This document shows, piece after piece, positions 55,492-59,364 of a stretch of DNA of 59,364 nucleotides. The notes under the pieces are model-generated. The model searched no databases, was not told where the DNA came from, and worked only from the letters and a program-made list of their open reading frames with translations. How positions within the stretch are numbered: the stretch's first letter is position 1; every line of letters starts with the position of its first letter. Source of the DNA: Bacteroidota bacterium (GTDB taxonomy: Bacteria > Bacteroidota > Bacteroidia > Bacteroidales > Paludibacteraceae); NCBI GenBank assembly GCA_017860345.1, contig JAFNAV010000011.1, forward strand, positions 1-59,364, read 5' to 3'. The translations under genes and the position numbers were made by a program.

Positions 55492-56934
55492 ATGGAAAGA
55501 TTAAACAGAAATTCAGCAAACATCACTTCTAAGTATCCCGAACGTATTATTCAGTTTGGCGAAGGTAACTTTCTTCGCGCGTTTATCGACTGGATGGTTT
55601 ATAACATGAATAAAAAGGCGGATTTCAATTCGAGCGTTGTGGTGGTTCAACCATTGCCTACCGGTATGATTGATATGCTGAACGAACAAGATGGTTTGTA
55701 TCATGTAAATTTGCAAGGGCTTGACAAAGGTGAAACTGTAAATACCATCGAGCTGATTGATGTGATTAGTCGTGCTCTGAATCCTTACTCGCAGTTTGAT
55801 GAGTATCTGAAACTGGCTGAGCAACCGGATATCCGTTTTGTGGTATCGAATACAACTGAGGCTGGTATTACATTTGACCCATCGTGTAAACTTGATGATG
55901 CGCCGGCTAATTCGTATCCCGGTAAACTTACTCAGCTGCTTTATCACCGTTACAAAACTTTCAATGGCGCTGCCGATAAGGGTTTGATAATTTTTCCTTG
56001 CGAACTTATCTTTCATAACGGTACTGAGCTGAAAAAAACGATTCATCAGTACATCGACTTGTGGAATCTTGGTGAGGATTTTCTGAAATGGTTTGATACC
56101 GCTTGCGGTGTTTATTCTACTTTGGTCGACCGTATTGTGCCGGGTTATCCTCGCGAAACAATTGGCGAAATTCTTGAACAGATTCAGATTGAAGACCGCA
56201 TGGTGGTACAGGCCGAAATTTTTCATTTGCTCGTAATCGAAGCGCCCGAAAGCGTGGCTCAAGAGTTTCCTGCTGCAAAAGCCGGTCTCAACGTGCTGTT
56301 TGTACCCAACGAAAAACCTTACCACGAACGTAAAGTTACCTTGCTGAATGGTCCGCATACTGTGCTTGCGCCGGTTGCTTATCTTTCAGGATTAAACATC
56401 GTACGTGAGTGTTTGGCCGACGAAGATATTGCTAAGTTCCTGAATCAGGTTATGTACAATGAGCTACTTGAAACACTGGATTTACCCAAAGATGAACTTG
56501 AAAAATTTGCAGCTGCTGTACTCGAAAGATTCAACAATCCTTTTGTGAAGCACTTTGTAACCAGCATTATGCTTAACTCTTTCCCGAAATTCAAAACCCG
56601 TGATTTGCCGGGCTTAAAAATTTATCTGGAACGTAAAGGTGAGTTGCCTGCAGGGCTTGTATTAGGTTTAGCTGCTATAACTACTTATTATAAAGGTGGT
56701 AAGCGTGGCGAAGATGTAATAACTCCTAACGATGACAAGGCTATTCTCGATTTGTTAACCGGCTTGTGGGCTACAGGCGATGTGGCCAAAGTTGCTGAGG
56801 GTGTATTGGCAGCAGAATTTATCTGGGGCGAAAATCTGAACAAGCTTGCCGGACTTACAGAAAAACTTACTGCTTACCTTACGCTAATTCAGGAAAAGGG
56901 AATGCGCGAAACTGTTAAGACTGTAATTGGATAA
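55492..56934 (+). CDS. uxaB: Tagaturonate reductase (altronate oxidoreductase)
   Basis: It reduces D-tagaturonate to D-altronate with NADH in galacturonate catabolism. The mannitol-dehydrogenase-type Rossmann domain begins YPERIIQFGEGNFLRAFIDW, which aligns closely with E. coli UxaB rather than UxuB. SNTTEAGITF, the DDAPANSYPGKLTQLLYHR block, PCELIFHNG and the C-terminal domain KPYHERKVTLLNGPHT (catalytic Lys region) follow. The C-terminal EKGMRETV also matches UxaB. The length of 480 residues is normal. It is followed by uxaA after 136 bases, giving consecutive pathway steps. Confidence 0.95.
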   Translation: MERLNRNSANITSKYPERIIQFGEGNFLRAFIDWMVYNMNKKADFNSSVVVVQPLPTGMIDMLNEQDGLYHVNLQGLDKGETVNTIELIDVISRALNPYSQFDEYLKLAEQPDIRFVVSNTTEAGITFDPSCKLDDAPANSYPGKLTQLLYHRYKTFNGAADKGLIIFPCELIFHNGTELKKTIHQYIDLWNLGEDFLKWFDTACGVYSTLVDRIVPGYPRETIGEILEQIQIEDRMVVQAEIFHLLVIEAPESVAQEFPAAKAGLNVLFVPNEKPYHERKVTLLNGPHTVLAPVAYLSGLNIVRECLADEDIAKFLNQVMYNELLETLDLPKDELEKFAAAVLERFNNPFVKHFVTSIMLNSFPKFKTRDLPGLKIYLERKGELPAGLVLGLAAITTYYKGGKRGEDVITPNDDKAILDLLTGLWATGDVAKVAEGVLAAEFIWGENLNKLAGLTEKLTAYLTLIQEKGMRETVKTVIG

Positions 56935-56969
56935 AACATGAGTTTTAGTGGGTAAAATATGTTGATTGG

Positions 56970-57012
56970 AAAACTTTCTGAGTAAAGTTTCTATCATCCG
57001 GATAGTGGATGA
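56970..57012 (+). other. Two small hairpins between uxaB and uxaA
   Basis: Bases 56971-56977 pair with 56984-56990, and 56994-56999 with 57007-57012. No T-run follows, so they are more likely mRNA-processing or stability elements than terminators. Confidence 0.3.
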
Positions 57013-57070
57013 AAACTAATTATTTTAGCCGCTAAACATTTTTATATAATCAATTCATACATAAACTCTG

Positions 57071-58555
57071 ATGAAGTATTTAAAAATAAATCCTGCCGAC
57101 AATGTGGCTGTTGCGCTCGAAGCTTTATCAAGCGGCGAGAAGCTTGTGGTGGACGGTGTTGAGATTACCCTGAACGCCGAAATCCCGATGGGTCATAAAT
57201 TTGCGCTGGCCAATATTGCTGAAAAGCAAAATGTCGTAAAGTACGGCTATCCCATAGGACATGCCCGTATGGATATTAGCCTTGGCGACTGGGTAAATGA
57301 ATCTACCATAAAAACCAATCTTGAAGGGTTGCTCGATTATGAGTACAAGCCTCAGGATGTTAGTTTGGATATACCCAACCGAAACCTTACGTTTAAGGGT
57401 TATAAGCGCGCCAGTGGCGAAACCGGAGTGCGCAACGAAATATGGATTATTCCTACGGTAGGGTGTGTAAACGGCACGATTAATGCGCTTGCCGAAAAGC
57501 TGCGAGCCGAAACCGGGCTCAAAGGTGTGGATGCAATAGTGGCTTATCCGCACAACTATGGTTGTTCGCAGCTTGGCGACGATCATGAAAATACGCGCAA
57601 AGTGCTGCGCGATATGGTATTACATCCTAACGCCGGAGGTGTGCTTGTGGTGGGTCTTGGATGTGAGAACAATCAGGTGAAAGCTTTCCGCGAAATACTT
57701 GGCGACTTTGACGAGTCGCGCATAAAATTTATGGAAACCCAGAAAGTGGAGGATGAGTACGAAACAGGAATGGAGCTGCTTCGCGGGATTTACGAGGTTG
57801 TTTCAAAAGATGTTCGCGAAGATGTACCGCTTTCTGAGCTCAAAATCGGACTGAAATGTGGTGGTTCTGATGGTTTGTCGGGCATTACTGCCAATCCGTT
57901 GTTAGGGGTATTCTCCGATTTCCTGATAGCTCAGGGAGGAAGTACGGTGCTGACAGAGGTTCCCGAAATGTTTGGAGCCGAAACCATATTGATGAATCGT
58001 TGTGTAAACCGCAATATGTTCGATAAAACGGTGTTTTTAATCAATGATTTTAAAGATTATTTCATGAAAAACAATCAGCCTGTGTACGAAAACCCATCGC
58101 CGGGAAACAAAGCAGGAGGTATTTCAACGCTCGAAGAAAAATCGCTTGGTTGTACTCAGAAATGTGGAAAGGCCCTTGTGCAGGATGTGCTATTGTATGG
58201 CGAAAGAATTAAGTCCAAGGGCTTGAACCTCCTGAGCGCACCGGGTAACGACCTTGTGGCGGCTACTGCGCTTGCTGCAAGTGGTTGTCAGATAGTGCTT
58301 TTCACTACCGGGCGAGGTACTCCGTTTGGCTCGTTTGTGCCTACAATGAAGATATCTACCAATACGCCGCTTTACAACAGGAAAGGCTCATGGATTGATT
58401 TCAATGCCGGAACTATTGTTGAAACAGAATCTATTGAACAGGTTAAAGAGCGCTTTATTCAGTATATAATCAGCGTTGCAAGTGGTGAACTTGTAAATAA
58501 TGAGAAAAAGAATTATCGCGAAATTGCGATTTTCAAAACAGGAGTAACGCTTTAG
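57071..58555 (+). CDS. uxaA: Altronate dehydratase
   Basis: It dehydrates D-altronate to 2-keto-3-deoxygluconate, the step after UxaB. An N-terminal SAF domain (1-~80, MGHKFALANIAEKQNVVKYGYPIG) is joined to the catalytic UxaA domain. The latter has GVRNEIWIIPTVGCVN, YPHNYGCSQLGDDHENT, GLGCENNQ, KCGGSDGLSGITANPLLG and TTGRGTPFGS; the His and Cys residues in these blocks are probable metal (Fe2+) ligands. The length of 494 residues is that of fused SAF-UxaA proteins. It is co-directional with uxaB, and a terminator follows. Confidence 0.95.
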   Translation: MKYLKINPADNVAVALEALSSGEKLVVDGVEITLNAEIPMGHKFALANIAEKQNVVKYGYPIGHARMDISLGDWVNESTIKTNLEGLLDYEYKPQDVSLDIPNRNLTFKGYKRASGETGVRNEIWIIPTVGCVNGTINALAEKLRAETGLKGVDAIVAYPHNYGCSQLGDDHENTRKVLRDMVLHPNAGGVLVVGLGCENNQVKAFREILGDFDESRIKFMETQKVEDEYETGMELLRGIYEVVSKDVREDVPLSELKIGLKCGGSDGLSGITANPLLGVFSDFLIAQGGSTVLTEVPEMFGAETILMNRCVNRNMFDKTVFLINDFKDYFMKNNQPVYENPSPGNKAGGISTLEEKSLGCTQKCGKALVQDVLLYGERIKSKGLNLLSAPGNDLVAATALAASGCQIVLFTTGRGTPFGSFVPTMKISTNTPLYNRKGSWIDFNAGTIVETESIEQVKERFIQYIISVASGELVNNEKKNYREIAIFKTGVTL

Positions 58556-58577
58556 TTTACTTAAGAATAAATGTTCA

Positions 58578-58619
58578 CAAAAAAAATCCGTTGGAATATT
58601 GACCGACGGATTTTTTTTT
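58578..58619. terminator. Bidirectional terminator between uxaA and the M50 protease gene
   Basis: AATCCGTTGG (58585-58594) pairs with CCGACGGATT (58603-58612), including one G:T pair, and is flanked by A and T runs. Confidence 0.85.
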
Positions 58620-58625
58620 GTTATT

Positions 58626-59261
58626 TTAAAAACTAAATAATTTTAAGAGCCAACCTGTAACTTTTTGCAGCATATCCGAAATATGCAGTATGTTTATATC
58701 CGAATTATTTTCCACTAATATAATGATTAGCAATGCCCAGGTGCCAAATCTGTATAAATTCACCATCAGGCCCGGGTTAATATCTTTGAGAAAAGTAAGG
58801 TAGATATGCGATCCATCGAGCGGTGGGAGCGGAATGAGGTTAAAAATAAACAATCCTACATTGATAACTCCCCATAAGAAAAACAACTGAGTGAGCCATA
58901 CAGTGACAGAATCGGGCTGGGTGTTAGGTATGCCGTAGCATATACGGGCTATGCCAAAAAACATCAATGCAAGGAGTAAGTTGGATAAAGGGCCGGCGAT
59001 AGAGATTAGAATTTCGTCGCGGTGCTTGTGTTTCAGGTTTTCAGGGTTAAATACTACGGGTTTAGCCCAGCCAAAACCAGCAACGATAATCAGAATAAAT
59101 CCGAGCCAGTCTATGTGCTTAAGCGGGTTCAGGCTTACCCGGCCATCATTTTTGGCGGTATTATCACCAAGTTTAAGCGCAGTGTACGCATGAGCAAATT
59201 CATGTACGGTAAGCCCGATAACAGCAGCCGGTATAATTTGTAAAGTTTCGTTGAGGTTCAT
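58626..59261 (-). CDS. Site-2 protease family (M50) membrane metalloprotease
   Basis: The 211-residue integral membrane protein has the zinc motif H20-E21-FA-H24 in its first helix and the third-ligand motif NLIPLPPLDG (Asp149) in a later helix. NPLKHIDWLGF and GFGWAKPVVFNP are typical of the small S2P group that lacks PDZ domains. About six membrane helices are present. Such enzymes cleave membrane-embedded substrates such as anti-sigma factors; the target is unknown and no sigma/anti-sigma gene is near. Confidence 0.92.
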   Translation of the reverse strand: MNLNETLQIIPAAVIGLTVHEFAHAYTALKLGDNTAKNDGRVSLNPLKHIDWLGFILIIVAGFGWAKPVVFNPENLKHKHRDEILISIAGPLSNLLLALMFFGIARICYGIPNTQPDSVTVWLTQLFFLWGVINVGLFIFNLIPLPPLDGSHIYLTFLKDINPGLMVNLYRFGTWALLIIILVENNSDINILHISDMLQKVTGWLLKLFSF

Positions 59262-59298
59262 CCGATTTCTTTTTTATCTGCAAAAATAACAAAAAAAA

Positions 59299-59332
59299 CA
59301 GGAGTACGAATCAAATCGCACTCCTGAAGTTT
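59299..59332. terminator. Hairpin terminator near the right edge
   Basis: CAGGAGTACGA (59299-59309) pairs with TCGCACTCCTG (59316-59326) with one mismatch. A T run lies on the right for the plus strand, and an A run on the left acts as a T run for the minus strand. Confidence 0.75.
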
Positions 59333-59343
59333 TTTATCTGAGT

Positions 59344-59364
59344 TTAATACCTTTTTATTTGTTT
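59344..59364 (-). CDS. Possible last codons of a minus-strand gene entering from the right
   Basis: Reading the minus strand from the window edge, one frame gives KQIKRY and then TAA at 59346-59344. A hairpin with a T-run begins 18 bases after the stop, as expected for a gene end. Nothing of the function is visible, and the assignment rests on the terminator. Confidence 0.25.
   Translation of the reverse strand, partial: KQIKRY

Noticed and set aside
55513..56358. 281-codon open frame on the minus strand
   Set aside because: It lies wholly antisense to uxaB, whose product aligns with the known enzyme throughout; the antisense protein has no signal, domain or sensible composition.

Overview
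The window looks like a chromosomal segment of a Bacteroidales bacterium. The signs are a SusC/SusD pair, several lipoproteins, a protein with a type IX secretion (T9SS)-like C-terminal domain, families such as DUF4301, DUF4290 and DUF5689, and promoters carrying the Bacteroidetes -7 box TAnnTTTG. Methylmalonyl-CoA mutase beside sugar-acid and pectin genes would suit a saccharolytic, propionate-forming anaerobe of the Paludibacter type. That genus-level guess is inference from gene content.

Layout. 1-5.5 kb: the 3' part of an alpha-2-macroglobulin and pbpC, the usual periplasmic-defence/cell-wall pair, separated here by a one-ORF RelE/HigB toxin plus XRE antitoxin fusion. 5.5-9 kb: acyltransferase, SBF transporter and a cyclophilin lipoprotein. 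9.2-13.7 kb: mutA and mutB, split by a GxxExxY (PD-(D/E)XK-like) gene that carries its own inverted repeats. 13.8-15.1 kb: an AAA/DUF4143 ATPase bracketed by a duplicated half of the mutB terminator. 15.1-21.2 kb: a CydDC-like ABC exporter, a small beta-barrel, a GIN-domain protein and an OsmC protein. 21.5-27 kb: aminopeptidase P, queF, tRNA-Leu(UAG), a secreted sphingomyelinase-like phosphodiesterase and DUF4301.

27.2-36.7 kb is a pectin-type polysaccharide utilisation locus: SusC, SusD, a DUF5123/DUF4957-like beta-helix lipoprotein, a PL1 pectate lyase and a protein with a T9SS-like C-terminus. It fits functionally with uxaB-uxaA (tagaturonate reductase and altronate dehydratase) at 55.5-58.6 kb, which lie behind a promoter with a palindromic operator-like hairpin. 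No regulator of either locus is present.

36.8-40.1 kb: cupin, ferritin, and murA with Asp in place of the catalytic Cys, plus its DUF4290 partner. 40.3-47.1 kb: a divergent cluster of a lipoprotein endonuclease/exonuclease/phosphatase-fold enzyme, a TonB-dependent receptor, a DUF5689 OB-fold-like lipoprotein and a choice-of-anchor-J/OB-like lipoprotein. I read it as a candidate nucleic-acid or phosphoester scavenging system, and it is the most interesting multi-gene unit here. 47.2-53.8 kb is housekeeping (prs, CBM20-GH77 malQ, panE, gapA, DUF2892). 53.8-55.5 kb is AT-rich and gene-poor, with one orphan lipoprotein. The right edge holds an M50 protease and perhaps the last codons of another minus-strand gene.

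No rRNA, CRISPR array, transposase, integrase or replication origin was seen. All functional calls come from reading motifs by eye; no database search was run.
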